Of a stretch of DNA of 64,000 bases, positions 23,762 to 32,306 are shown one piece after another. This DNA is from an uncultured Aquimonas sp. (GTDB lineage Bacteria; Pseudomonadota; Gammaproteobacteria; Xanthomonadales; Xanthomonadaceae). A program made the position numbers and the translations under genes. Under the pieces are notes generated by a model, which did no database searches, was not told the origin of the DNA, and saw nothing but the letters and a program-made list of their open reading frames with translations. Position 1 is the first letter of the stretch; each line of letters starts with the position of its first letter. The stretch lies in the NCBI RefSeq assembly GCF_937888285.1, contig NZ_CALART010000068.1, positions 1 through 64,000 of the forward strand, read 5' to 3'.

Positions 23762-24496
23762 TCAGCGGCGACTGCCTCCGGCCTGCTTGACCAGGGCCGC
23801 AGGGTCGATGTTCTCGAACGCGCACAGCTCCTTCAGCGCGTACTCCATCACCGCGCGCGCATGACCGGTCACGCGGGCCAGCATGCGGTGGATTTGCGCG
23901 TCCTTCTCGTTGCGGTTCTGGCACTGCGCCGAGTAGCTCTCGAAAGCGCTGAGCGCCAGCACCAGGTCGGCGACCTGGTTGGGGCATTCGCAGTCCACCA
24001 GCGACTTGACGTCCTGCAGTGCGGCCAGCTGGAGGTCGTCGTAGCGCCGCATCGGCGGCTGCTGCTCCAGGCGCAGCATCGAGGTCTCGGCGCTGGCCGC
24101 GGCGGCAACCGTCGCCGCCGGCGCGGTGGCCAGGTGCTTGACGATCAGGCCGATCATGTTGGAGCGCAGCGAGCGCGCGCTGACCGGGGCGCGCAGCAGC
24201 TGACGGCGCGGCCCGCGCAGGCGCTCGATCAGGTCCCACTTGGCGAATGCGTAGACGATCAGGCTGAGCTCGGGCTGGAAGGCGCGCTCCAGCTCTTCGA
24301 GCACCGTTTCGGGTCGGTCTCCGAGCAGGCCGAGGTCGATCACCAGGGCGTCGACGTTGACGGTGCCTGCGGCAGCGAGAAGCTGCTCCTTGCGCTCGCC
24401 GGACAGCACGACCTGCAGGTTCTTCTGGTCGGCTTCGCCGGCGCTGGCGCGCAGATACTGGGGCAGGGTGGCGTGGAAGATCGCGAGATTGACCAT
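23762..24496 (-). CDS. Receiver-like regulatory protein of unknown function
   Basis: 244 residues, no signal peptide. Residues 1-110 look like a degenerate receiver domain: LQVVLSG (strand), VDALVIDLGLLGD with Asp54 at the phospho-acceptor place, LSLIVYAFAKWD, and LLRAPVSARSL where receivers have Lys-Pro (here Arg-Ala-Pro). The C-terminal half is helical, with CECPNQVADLVLALSAFESYSAQC. The acidic pair expected near the N-terminus is not obvious, so it may not bind Mg or be phosphorylated. No neighbouring kinase. The ATG at 24496 is preferred over an upstream one because receiver similarity starts there. Confidence 0.7.
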   Translation of the reverse strand: MVNLAIFHATLPQYLRASAGEADQKNLQVVLSGERKEQLLAAAGTVNVDALVIDLGLLGDRPETVLEELERAFQPELSLIVYAFAKWDLIERLRGPRRQLLRAPVSARSLRSNMIGLIVKHLATAPAATVAAAASAETSMLRLEQQPPMRRYDDLQLAALQDVKSLVDCECPNQVADLVLALSAFESYSAQCQNRNEKDAQIHRMLARVTGHARAVMEYALKELCAFENIDPAALVKQAGGSRR

Positions 24497-24613
24497 GGCT
24501 GCGGTCCCTGGGGCTGGGGAGAGGGCGCGCAGTGTCGACCAGCCGGGGTGGACGGCAGGTGTGTGCCCGCAGCCGCGCCAGCCCGATCCGGAGCCTGGCA
24601 CTCGCTGCCGGCT

Positions 24614-25264
24614 TCAGCCGAGCACGCTCTCCACCGGCATGACCGACATCAGCAGGCCGAACAGGATCAGGGCCCAGAGGGCGCCACCCAGCACCATCCA
24701 CAGGATATTGGCCGCGGTCAGTTCCGCATTGGTCGCGCCGTCCGGGTCGTCCTGCGAGAGGTTGATGGCCAGCTGCGCCCGGTACAGAGGCCAGATCATC
24801 GGCACCAGGAACAGGAAGGACACCACCAGTACGCCGGGCGACGCATCGTCTGCGGTCACGCGATCGAAGACCCGGCTGGCGATCGTCGCCACCACGAAGA
24901 TCGTGGCAAGCATGCCCGGCGTCCAGCGATGGTCGACCCCGCGCGTGCGCAGCTGCCCGTCGACTTCGCCGAACAGGGAATGGGTGAAGAAGATCGAGAA
25001 GATCGCACGCGGGATCGGCCAGTAGATCTTGTGCACCCGGTTCAGCAGCGACCAGTTTCGATAGAACCAGTACAGCGAGTAGGCGCCCAGGGTCAGGATC
25101 ATCAGCAGCAGGAACTTGCGCCGCGCGACCACGTACAGCACCTGCCGTGCCTCGCTTTCCGTCTGCTGCGGCAGCGCTGTCGCAGGGGCTGCGTAGGGGT
25201 TGGCGGCATCCAGCGCCGCGGCTTCGGGCCGGGCTTCTGCAGGCAGCGTGGAAGAAGTCGTCAT
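24614..25264 (-). CDS. Multi-pass membrane protein (DUF4234-like)
   Basis: 216 residues. A polar N-terminus rich in Ala, Glu and Pro (1-40) precedes ARRKFLLLMILTLGAYSLYWF, a pattern seen in DUF4234-type proteins, and about four membrane helices (near 50-70, 118-135, 145-165, 190-212). No catalytic motif. It is 117 bases upstream of the receiver-like gene on the same strand; a joint transcript is possible. Confidence 0.75.
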   Translation of the reverse strand: MTTSSTLPAEARPEAAALDAANPYAAPATALPQQTESEARQVLYVVARRKFLLLMILTLGAYSLYWFYRNWSLLNRVHKIYWPIPRAIFSIFFTHSLFGEVDGQLRTRGVDHRWTPGMLATIFVVATIASRVFDRVTADDASPGVLVVSFLFLVPMIWPLYRAQLAINLSQDDPDGATNAELTAANILWMVLGGALWALILFGLLMSVMPVESVLG

Positions 25265-25630
25265 GGAAGGCGTCCAGAGGTGGTTGGCATAAGGCGCGCA
25301 CCGGTGCGGCCCGGGCGTACGGCCCGGCACAGGCGCGGCCAGCAGTGTGAGATGGAAGCGGTCCGCGCGGAAGTGCAGATGCCGCCAGCGCCCCGCGCCA
25401 TGACGTCGACAGATCTGCGGCAAGCGAACCCGCGCGAGCCGGTGGTGCCATGGATGGATTCGAGACAGTGGTCTGCCAGTGGACTCTCGGTTTCGCCGGA
25501 AATCGGCGGAATCTTCTGCGCTGCAACACATCGGTCTTGCAGTGGTCTGCAGATTATTCGTATGCAGGGCGCGTTGCTGGCTGTGTGGCTGGCTACACTG
25601 CGAGGCACCCAACCGACAGTCCAAACGCGC
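25265..25630. other. Divergent intergenic region with pyk promoter candidate
   Basis: No gene seen. A sigma70-like pair TTGCAG (25537-25542) and TATGCA (25561-25566), 18 bases apart, lies 64 bases before the pyk start and is the best promoter candidate. The two flanking genes are divergent. Confidence 0.4.
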
Positions 25631-27100
25631 ATGAGCACCCACGGTTTCCGCCGCACCAAGATCCTTGCCACCCTCGGTCCCGCAACCGACGCGCCGGGCG
25701 TGCTGGAGGCCGTGCTGCTGGCCGGGGTGAACGTGGTGCGCCTGAACTTTTCCCACGGCACTGCCGAGCACCACGCCGCCCGCGCCGACGCCGTGCGTGC
25801 GGCGGCGGCCAGGCTGGGCCGCGAGATCGGCATCCTCGCCGATCTCGGCGGCCCGAAGATCCGCGTCGAGCGCTTCGCGGCCGGCAAGGTGCAGCTGAAG
25901 GCGGGTGAGCCTTTCGTGTTGGACTGCCGCGCCGATGCCGCCCAGGGCGATGCCAGCCGCGTAGGCGTCAGCTATCTCGGCCTCGTCGATGACGTCCACG
26001 CCGGCGACACCCTGCTGCTGGACGACGGCCTGATCGCGCTGATGGTCGAGGCTGTCGAAGGCTGCGAGATCCGCACCCGCGTGCTGACCGACGGCCCGCT
26101 GTCCGACCGCAAGGGCCTGAACCGCCTCGGCGGCGGGCTCTCGCTGGGCGCGCTGACCAACAAGGACCGCGCCGACATCAAGCATGCCGCGGCGCTCGGC
26201 GTGGACTTCATCGCCGTCAGCTTCTGCCGCACCGCCGCCGACATCGAGGAAGCGCGCGCGCTCGCCCGCGAGGCCGGCAGCAGCGCGCAGATGGTCGCCA
26301 AGATCGAGCGCGCCGAGGCCATCGAGAACCTGCGCGAGATCGTCGATGCCAGCGATGTGGTGATGGTGGCGCGCGGCGACCTCGGTGTGGAGATCGGCGA
26401 CGCCGAGCTGCCCGGCCTGCAGAAGAAGATCATCCGCGAAGCCCTGGACCGCGGCCGCGTGGTGATTACCGCCACCCAGATGCTGCAGTCGATGGTCGAC
26501 AACCCGATCCCGACCCGCGCCGAAGTGCTGGACGTGGCCAACTCGGTCATCGACGGCACCGATGCGGTGATGCTCTCGGCCGAGAGCGCCAGCGGCGCGT
26601 ATCCGGAGAAAGCCGTGCAGGCGATGGAGCGGATCTGCCTCGGCGCCGAGCGCCAGTTCCAGATGGACACCGACTTCGAGGCTGCACCGCGCAACCTGGT
26701 GCATGTCGACCAGGCGATCGCGATGAGCGCGATGTTCCTGGCCGAACACATCCAGCTGCGCGCGATCATCGCGCTGACCGAATCGGGCGGCACCGCGCGG
26801 CATCTCTCGCGCTTCCGCAGCTCGGTGCCGATCTACGCGCTGTCGCGCCACTCGGGCGCACGTCGGCGCATGGGCCTGATGCGCGACGTCTATCCGATCG
26901 ACTTCGACAGCGCCGGCCTGTCGCCGCGCAAGGCTGCGCGCGCCGCGGTCGCGCATCTGCATGCGCTGGGCCTGCTCGCCACCGGCGACCGCGTGGTGAT
27001 CACCAGCGGTGACCACATGGAGCAGCTGGGCGCCACCAACACCCTGCGCCTGCTGCGCGTCGGCGAGGGCGGCGAGGCCGAAGGCCTGGGCGAGCTGTAG
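25631..27100 (+). CDS. pyk: Pyruvate kinase
   Basis: Last glycolytic enzyme: phosphoenolpyruvate plus ADP gives pyruvate plus ATP, in the cytoplasm. 489 residues, of the PykA type. Visible motifs: TKILATLGPAT at the N-terminus, VNVVRLNFSHG, ILADLGGPKIRV, MVAKIERAEAIENL with the catalytic Lys, and VMVARGDLGVEIG / ATQMLQSM / PTRAEVLDVANSVIDGTDA around the metal site. The C-terminal effector domain (about 355-475) is present. The open frame extends far upstream, but ATG at 25631 opens exactly at the conserved N-terminus. Confidence 0.96.
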   Translation: MSTHGFRRTKILATLGPATDAPGVLEAVLLAGVNVVRLNFSHGTAEHHAARADAVRAAAARLGREIGILADLGGPKIRVERFAAGKVQLKAGEPFVLDCRADAAQGDASRVGVSYLGLVDDVHAGDTLLLDDGLIALMVEAVEGCEIRTRVLTDGPLSDRKGLNRLGGGLSLGALTNKDRADIKHAAALGVDFIAVSFCRTAADIEEARALAREAGSSAQMVAKIERAEAIENLREIVDASDVVMVARGDLGVEIGDAELPGLQKKIIREALDRGRVVITATQMLQSMVDNPIPTRAEVLDVANSVIDGTDAVMLSAESASGAYPEKAVQAMERICLGAERQFQMDTDFEAAPRNLVHVDQAIAMSAMFLAEHIQLRAIIALTESGGTARHLSRFRSSVPIYALSRHSGARRRMGLMRDVYPIDFDSAGLSPRKAARAAVAHLHALGLLATGDRVVITSGDHMEQLGATNTLRLLRVGEGGEAEGLGEL

Positions 27101-27191
27101 TCGGTTCCCCTGCCTGCGACGCGGCCGTTCGGTCGCGATTCGCGGGCGTCGTGCTAGGGTCGGCGCCCCTTCATCGCGTGGTTCGCCAAGC

Positions 27192-28415
27192 ATGCTTGCT
27201 CGCTTCCTGACCGCTCTGCTGCTGCTCGTTTCCGGCGCCGGGCTCGCTTTCGCCGAGGATCGCTACTTCGAGATCGAGTACCGCGTGGCCTTCCTGCCGG
27301 ATGAGGGCGTGGCCGCGGTGACGCTCGAGTACAGGCCCGGCGAGGGCCGCATCCGCGGCCTCGATTTCACCATGCCCGACGAGCGCTACAGCGGCTTCGG
27401 CGGCGACGGTGAAATCGAGCGCAAGGAGGATCGCCTGATCTGGACGCCGCCGGCCAAGGGCGGCGAGTTGCGCTGGCGCTACCAGGTCGACAAGCGTCGG
27501 CGCAGCGGCGGCTATGACGCGCGTATGACCGAGGACTGGGCGATCGTGCGCGGCGACCATCTGGTGCCTTCCGCGCGTGCGCGCCTCACCCGCGATTCGC
27601 GGGCGCGTGCGACGATCCGCTTCGACCTGCCCGAGGGCTGGCCCGGCGTCGACACGCCCTTCAAGCGCCGCGGCGAAGAGCCGGTGTTCGACATCGCCGA
27701 CGACGACCGTCGCTTCCAGCGCCCGGTAGGCTGGATGATCGCCGGCGACATCGGCATCCGCCGCGACTTCATCGGCGACATGGAAGCTGCGGTGGCCGCG
27801 CCCAAGGGCGACCCCATGCGCCGCAACGAGTACCTCGCCTACATCAATCTCGTGGCGGGTGAGATGGAGGAGGCTTTCGGCCGGCTGCCGGAGAAGATCC
27901 TCATCGTCGGCGCTGGCGATCCGATGTGGCGCGGCGGTCTGTCCGGGCCGCGCTCGCTGTACCTGCATTCCGACCGTCCGCTGATCAGCGAGAACGGCAC
28001 CAGCACGCTGGTGCACGAACTGGTGCACGTGATCTCGCGGGTGCGTGGCGCCGCCGGCGACGACTGGATCGCCGAGGGCCTGGCCGAGTTCTACTCGATC
28101 GAGATGATGCGTCGCGCTGGCCTGCTCAATGAAGCGCGCGCGCGCAAGGCCTTCGACTGGATGCGCAACCACGGCCGCCGCATCAGCAGCCTCAAGTCAG
28201 ACCGCAGCCACGGCCCGCGCACCGCTCGCGCCGTCGCCCTGTTCGTCGAACTCGACCGCGAGATCCAGAGGCTCACCGACGACCGCCGCGACATCGACGA
28301 CGTCTCGCGCCTGCTGGTCGGCCGCGGCCGCGTCAGCCTCGACGACCTGCGCCAGGCCTTCGAGGAGGTGACGGGCGAGGCGTCCGAGGTGCTGGACACG
28401 CCGCTGGTGCGTTGA
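27192..28415 (+). CDS. Secreted gluzincin-type metallopeptidase-like protein
   Basis: 407 residues. Signal peptide MLARFLTALLLLVSGAGLAFA, then a beta-rich domain (about 25-170) and an alpha-helical peptidase-like domain with LVHELVHVI (zinc motif HELVH) followed after 15 residues by WIAEGLAEFY, whose first Glu would be the third ligand. This is the pattern of M1-like gluzincins, although the N-terminal domain is not a standard M1 one. A periplasmic or extracellular aminopeptidase is likely; the substrate is unknown. It starts 91 bases after pyk, with its own likely promoter. Confidence 0.78.
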   Translation: MLARFLTALLLLVSGAGLAFAEDRYFEIEYRVAFLPDEGVAAVTLEYRPGEGRIRGLDFTMPDERYSGFGGDGEIERKEDRLIWTPPAKGGELRWRYQVDKRRRSGGYDARMTEDWAIVRGDHLVPSARARLTRDSRARATIRFDLPEGWPGVDTPFKRRGEEPVFDIADDDRRFQRPVGWMIAGDIGIRRDFIGDMEAAVAAPKGDPMRRNEYLAYINLVAGEMEEAFGRLPEKILIVGAGDPMWRGGLSGPRSLYLHSDRPLISENGTSTLVHELVHVISRVRGAAGDDWIAEGLAEFYSIEMMRRAGLLNEARARKAFDWMRNHGRRISSLKSDRSHGPRTARAVALFVELDREIQRLTDDRRDIDDVSRLLVGRGRVSLDDLRQAFEEVTGEASEVLDTPLVR

Positions 28416-28958
28416 GCCTCACAAGGCGTTGATGCCTCAGCGCAAAGCGGCTGCATAGGGTGGGCCCTGGCCCACCATGAGCTGCACGCTTGCCGCGACC
28501 CCACCGCGCCGACGCGTCGACACACGCGGGTTGGGCCAAGCGAAGTGCGGCCCAAGGTCGGCACTCGCGCGGCCCGCGGCCAGACCAAGCGCAGCGCTCT
28601 CTCTCCCCTTGTGGGAGAGGGGCCGGGGGAGAGGGGTGAACGACCCCTCGGTCCCCGGCTGAAGGACGGCCCGCCCGCTTCATGGCGCCGCGGTGGCCCG
28701 TCAAGCGCCTGCGCTTCACGGCCGTGCTACCCCGTCGGAGAGGGACTGCGCCCCCTCTCCCCAACCCCTCTCCCACAAGGGGAGAGGGGCTTGTCGCCCG
28801 CAGGCCTGCGGGCGCGCCGCGAGTCAGAAGCTTAGGCACCCGGAACCCGGAACCCGGAACCCGGAACTAGGGACTAGGGACTAGGGACTAGGGACTAGGG
28901 ACTAGGGACTAGGGACTAGCAACTGGGAACTAGGAACTCGATTCCCAATCCCCGCCCC
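28416..28958. repeat. Intergenic region with REP pair and 7-bp tandem arrays
   Basis: Convergent gap without genes. An inverted pair of GAGAGGGG-type elements (about 28598-28639 and 28752-28790, CTCTCCCC..GGGGAGAG) could form a large stem-loop. At 28840-28868 GGAACCC is repeated about four times, and at 28867-28919 CTAGGGA is repeated seven times. Related GAGAGGGG elements lie at 58988-59147. Confidence 0.8.
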
Positions 28959-30371
28959 TCAGCGCCCCGGCACCCGCCCGAACCCGCTCTCGGCTTCCGC
29001 CGCGAGATACGCGAACACTGCGTAGGCCCGCGCCTGCTGGTCCAGCGCCTCGCTGTCGATCTTGTCCAGGGTGTCGTTGGCGGTGTGGTGGTAGTCGAAG
29101 TAGTCCATGCCGTCCTGCGCCAGCTGAGCCCAGGGCACACCGCGCTGCACCAGCGGGCCGATGTCCGGGCCCGGGCCGCCGCCTTCGCGCTCGAACGGGA
29201 TGCCCAGCGGCGCCAGCACTTCGGCGATCTGCTCCAGCAGCGGCCAGTACGCCGGCTCGACGCCGGCACGCAGCGCGTAGATGCGGCCCGCGCCGAAGTC
29301 GCTCTCGGCGCCGATCACATGCTTCGCCATCTGCTCCGCATGCGTGGCGGCGTAGGCGCGCGCGCCCAGCAGGCCCTGCTCCTCGTTGCCCCAGGCGATC
29401 ACCCGCACGGTGCGGCGCGGGCGTTGATCCAGCTTCAGCAGGGCCGCACCCGCGGCCATGGTGATGCCCACCCCGGCGCCATCGTCGAGCGCGCCGGTGC
29501 CGAGGTCCCAGGAGTCGAGGTGGCCGCCGATCACCACGACTTCGTCCGGCCGCTCGCGTCCGCGGATGTCGCCGATCACGTTGAAGCTGGTCGCCTCGCC
29601 GCGGTTCTCGGCATCGATGTCGAGGCGGATGCGCACCGGCTGGCCGCGCTCGATCATGCGCGTCAGCAGGTCGGCATCGGGGTTCGAGACCGCCGCCGCG
29701 GGGATCTGCTTCACGTCGTCGGCATAGCGCATGATCCCGGTATGCGGGAAACGATCGGTATTGGTGCTGATCGAGCGGATGATCAGGCCGACCGCGCCCT
29801 TCTTCGCGGCCTCGACCGCGCCCGAGCTGCGCCCGATCACGCTGAGGCCGTAGCCGCGGCCGTCGCGGGCGCGCTGGGTGCGCTGGCTGATGAAGACGAT
29901 CTTGCCTTGGGCCGCGTCCGTGGGAGCGGCCTGCAGCGCGGCGATGCTGTCGAAAGCCACGATCTCGGCTTCCAGCGGTTTGTTGCCGGTACCGATGCTG
30001 CCGCCGAGTGCGGTGATCGCCAGCGGCTGCGGAAACGGCGCAAGAATTTCGCCGCGCTCATGTCCGCGCCGCCAGTAGGGAAAGCTGAAGGGTTCGATGC
30101 GCACATTATCGAAGCCCAAGGCCCCGAACTTCGCCAGCGCCCATTCGATCGCGCGGGCATCCGCTGGGGTACCCGCCATGCGCGGGCCGACCTCGGTGGT
30201 CAGCGACTCGACGATGGCATAGGCCGCGCCGGCCTCGACGTGCTGGTCGCGCAGGGCGGCGGCGTTCTGCAGGCTGTCGGCCGACAGCGGCGTCACCGCT
30301 GGTGCGCTCGGTTCGGCAGCATGCGCATTCAGCGCGAAGGTGGCGGCGAGCAGACAGACGCGCAGACGCAT
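28959..30371 (-). CDS. Secreted M28-family metallopeptidase
   Basis: 470 residues with signal peptide MRLRVCLLAATFALNAHAA. It has a PA domain insert (about 130-250) and an M28 catalytic domain: VVIGGHLDSWDLGTGALDDGAG (His and Asp zinc ligands), AWGNEEQGLLGARAYA (general-base Glu and Glu ligand), SDFGAG (Asp ligand) and YHHTANDTLDKID (final His). All ligands are present, so a di-zinc aminopeptidase/carboxypeptidase of the periplasm or medium, like the eukaryotic Q-type carboxypeptidase, is expected. The start was chosen at the signal peptide; upstream in-frame codons do not look coding. Confidence 0.93.
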   Translation of the reverse strand: MRLRVCLLAATFALNAHAAEPSAPAVTPLSADSLQNAAALRDQHVEAGAAYAIVESLTTEVGPRMAGTPADARAIEWALAKFGALGFDNVRIEPFSFPYWRRGHERGEILAPFPQPLAITALGGSIGTGNKPLEAEIVAFDSIAALQAAPTDAAQGKIVFISQRTQRARDGRGYGLSVIGRSSGAVEAAKKGAVGLIIRSISTNTDRFPHTGIMRYADDVKQIPAAAVSNPDADLLTRMIERGQPVRIRLDIDAENRGEATSFNVIGDIRGRERPDEVVVIGGHLDSWDLGTGALDDGAGVGITMAAGAALLKLDQRPRRTVRVIAWGNEEQGLLGARAYAATHAEQMAKHVIGAESDFGAGRIYALRAGVEPAYWPLLEQIAEVLAPLGIPFEREGGGPGPDIGPLVQRGVPWAQLAQDGMDYFDYHHTANDTLDKIDSEALDQQARAYAVFAYLAAEAESGFGRVPGR

Positions 30372-30477
30372 GGCGGGATTCCCGGAAGCAGGAGAACAGC
30401 GGAACCATGCCAGCGGCCGAAGCCGACGGCATGTGCGGAAAGGCCGAGCACACAAGTCATGCGCCCGGCCCGCGCAA

Positions 30478-30876
30478 TCACTTTTTCAGCAGATCGCGGA
30501 TCTCGCGCAGCAGCAGCACGTCCTCGGGCGGCGCCGCCGGTGCGGCGGGGGCTTCTTCCTTCTTGCGCTGCAGGCGATTCATCAGCTTGATCACGATGAA
30601 GATGGCGAAGGCGATGATGGTGAAGTCGACCACGGTCTGCAGGAAGGCGCCGTACTTGAAAAGCACCGGGTCCACGCCGTCCGCACCTTCCTTGAGCGTG
30701 ATCGCCAGATCCGAGAAGGTCTTGCCCCCGACAAGCAGACCGATCACCGGCATGATGATGCCGTCGACCAGCGAGCTGACGATCTTGCCGAAGGCCGCGC
30801 CGATCACGACGCCGACCGCGAGATCGACGACGTTGCCACGCATGGCAAAAGCCTTGAATTCACTGATGAAGCTCAT
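30478..30876 (-). CDS. mscL: Large-conductance mechanosensitive channel
   Basis: 132-residue inner membrane channel that opens under turgor and releases solutes during osmotic downshock. N-terminus MSFISEFKAFAMRGNVVDLA, first helix GVVIGAAFGKIVSSLVDG, second helix TIIAFAIFIVIKLMNRL, and a charged C-terminal bundle helix DVLLLREIRDLLKK are all typical; the length is standard. The linker EEAPAAPAAPPE between helix 2 and the bundle is Ala/Pro-rich. Confidence 0.97.
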   Translation of the reverse strand: MSFISEFKAFAMRGNVVDLAVGVVIGAAFGKIVSSLVDGIIMPVIGLLVGGKTFSDLAITLKEGADGVDPVLFKYGAFLQTVVDFTIIAFAIFIVIKLMNRLQRKKEEAPAAPAAPPEDVLLLREIRDLLKK

Positions 30877-31008
30877 GTCGCCCCCGAACAGTCCAGCGGC
30901 GCCGTTCGCCGCGCGTCGACTTTAGCGGAAGCGGGGAGCTGCGGGGTTGCTCGACCGTTGTCGTGCTGTGCGCCTTAAGGGTGAGAAGGCCGGCGCCGGC
31001 GCAAGTGG

Positions 31009-31500
31009 CTAAGTCGCGGGCCGGGCAAGCCGAGTGCTCGCCAGCGCGAGCATGAGCAGGATCGCGATTCCAATTCCTGTCCCTGAGAAGGTCGGCACCG
31101 TCCGCGTCAGGGAGGGCGCAGGCCCCACAACGACATTCACGGAGGAGAGGAATATCTCCGTTCGCTGAGGCAGGCGGATCATGTGGACTTCGATTCGATA
31201 CTCGCCGGCCGGCAGCACTGGAGCCGGTCGTCTGAGCGTTGCCGGTGGGAGACCGCACCACCCGATGGCGATCACTCCGGGTTCGAAGAGCCTCACCGTG
31301 TTTCCGTCAATCTCCGTGCGTCGTTCCGGCTCTCCCGGAAAGGGGGCCGTGAATCCGTGGCAGCCGCCGACATCCATCAGAACATCGAAGGCTTGCCCAG
31401 CGACAGGCGAAGCGGGTTCGATTCTTGGTGCCGAGTAGGAGGCAGACGCGGAGGTGCTGCCCAGGAGCAGGAAGATTGCGATCAGGCGAGCTGGGCTCAT
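31009..31500 (-). CDS. Secreted protein with C-terminal sorting-like tail
   Basis: 163 residues. Signal peptide MSPARLIAIFLLLGSTSASA; a middle beta-rich domain (about 25-125) with one Cys pair (GGCHGF and GWCGLP); and a C-terminus VPTFSGTGIGIAILLMLALAS followed by RLARP. The tail has the Pro-hydrophobic motif, membrane helix and basic end of IPTL-type protein-sorting signals of Gram-negative bacteria. AGGA eight bases before the ATG at 31500 supports this start over a TTG at 31518. Function of the middle domain is unknown. Confidence 0.78.
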   Translation of the reverse strand: MSPARLIAIFLLLGSTSASASYSAPRIEPASPVAGQAFDVLMDVGGCHGFTAPFPGEPERRTEIDGNTVRLFEPGVIAIGWCGLPPATLRRPAPVLPAGEYRIEVHMIRLPQRTEIFLSSVNVVVGPAPSLTRTVPTFSGTGIGIAILLMLALASTRLARPAT

Positions 31501-31592
31501 CGTATGCGTCCTGAGCAAATGCGAAAGAAGGGGCAGGGCGGCTCAACAGAGCGCTTGCAGGCAGTGCATCCGAAGGTGCCAATAGTGGAGGG

Positions 31593-32306
31593 CTACGAGG
31601 ATACGCGCACTCGCGCATCCAGCGCCGCCAGCCGTTCCGGCGTACCGACATCTTCCCAGGTGCCGGTGTGCTTGAGCCCGGCGATGCGATCGACACCCAT
31701 CGCCGCGCGCAGCAGTGGGGCGAGACCGAAGCGCGGCGGGCTGCGGCGGCTGTCTTCGCTCTCGCCGATCACTGACCGCCAGCCGTCAAGAAGACGGGCG
31801 TCGAACAGGCCGATGCCGGCATAGGTCAGGCGCGGCTCTCCCTCGCTGCGCAGGCGCGCGCCGTCCAGATGGAAGTCGCCGCGCGGATGCTGCGGCGGGT
31901 TGTCGACCATCAGCAGCTGGGCGAGATCGTTCGGCGCGAGCGCAAAGCGAGCGTAGTCGACGTCGCAGAACACGTCGCCGTTGACCAGCAGGAAGCGCTG
32001 CGCCTCGAGCAGGGGCAGGGCGTTCAGCAGGCCGCCGCCGGTTTCCAGCCGCTCGGCCTCGCGGCTGTAGCGGATCGACAGCCCGTAGCGCGCGCCGTCG
32101 CCCAGCGCCGGCTCGAAGCACTCGGCGAGGTGCGCAGTGTTGATCACCACCCGCCCCACGCCGGCCTTGGCCAACGCGTCGAGGTGCCATTCGATCAGGC
32201 GCTTGCCGCCGACGGGCAGCAGCGGTTTCGGCGTCACGTCGGTGAGCGGGCGCATGCGTTCGCCGCGGCCGGCGGCGAGGAGGAAGGCGACTTCGACTGT
32301 GCTCAT
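31593..32306 (-). CDS. murU: N-acetylmuramate alpha-1-phosphate uridylyltransferase
   Basis: 237-residue nucleotidyltransferase making UDP-MurNAc from MurNAc-1-phosphate and UTP in the cell wall recycling route that bypasses de novo MurA/MurB. The N-terminus has LLAAGRGERMRPLT and KPLLPVGG, the sugar-nucleotide pyrophosphorylase signature; LVNGDVFCDVD carries the metal-binding Asp, and GTWEDVGTPERL is the C-terminal family motif. It overlaps amgK by 4 bases, the conserved amgK-murU arrangement that separates it from other sugar nucleotidyltransferases. Confidence 0.92.
   Translation of the reverse strand: MSTVEVAFLLAAGRGERMRPLTDVTPKPLLPVGGKRLIEWHLDALAKAGVGRVVINTAHLAECFEPALGDGARYGLSIRYSREAERLETGGGLLNALPLLEAQRFLLVNGDVFCDVDYARFALAPNDLAQLLMVDNPPQHPRGDFHLDGARLRSEGEPRLTYAGIGLFDARLLDGWRSVIGESEDSRRSPPRFGLAPLLRAAMGVDRIAGLKHTGTWEDVGTPERLAALDARVRVSS

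Noticed and set aside
23750..25630. Long plus-strand open extension upstream of pyruvate kinase
   Set aside because: It covers two minus-strand genes with good codon structure; pyruvate kinase similarity begins only at 25631.
25265..27193. Minus-strand extension of the membrane protein gene across pyk
   Set aside because: No similarity beyond the 216-residue protein; it is the antisense of pyk.
28598..28790. CRISPR array
   Set aside because: Repeats are inverted and unevenly spaced, with no unique spacers of constant length and no cas genes; they are REP-like.
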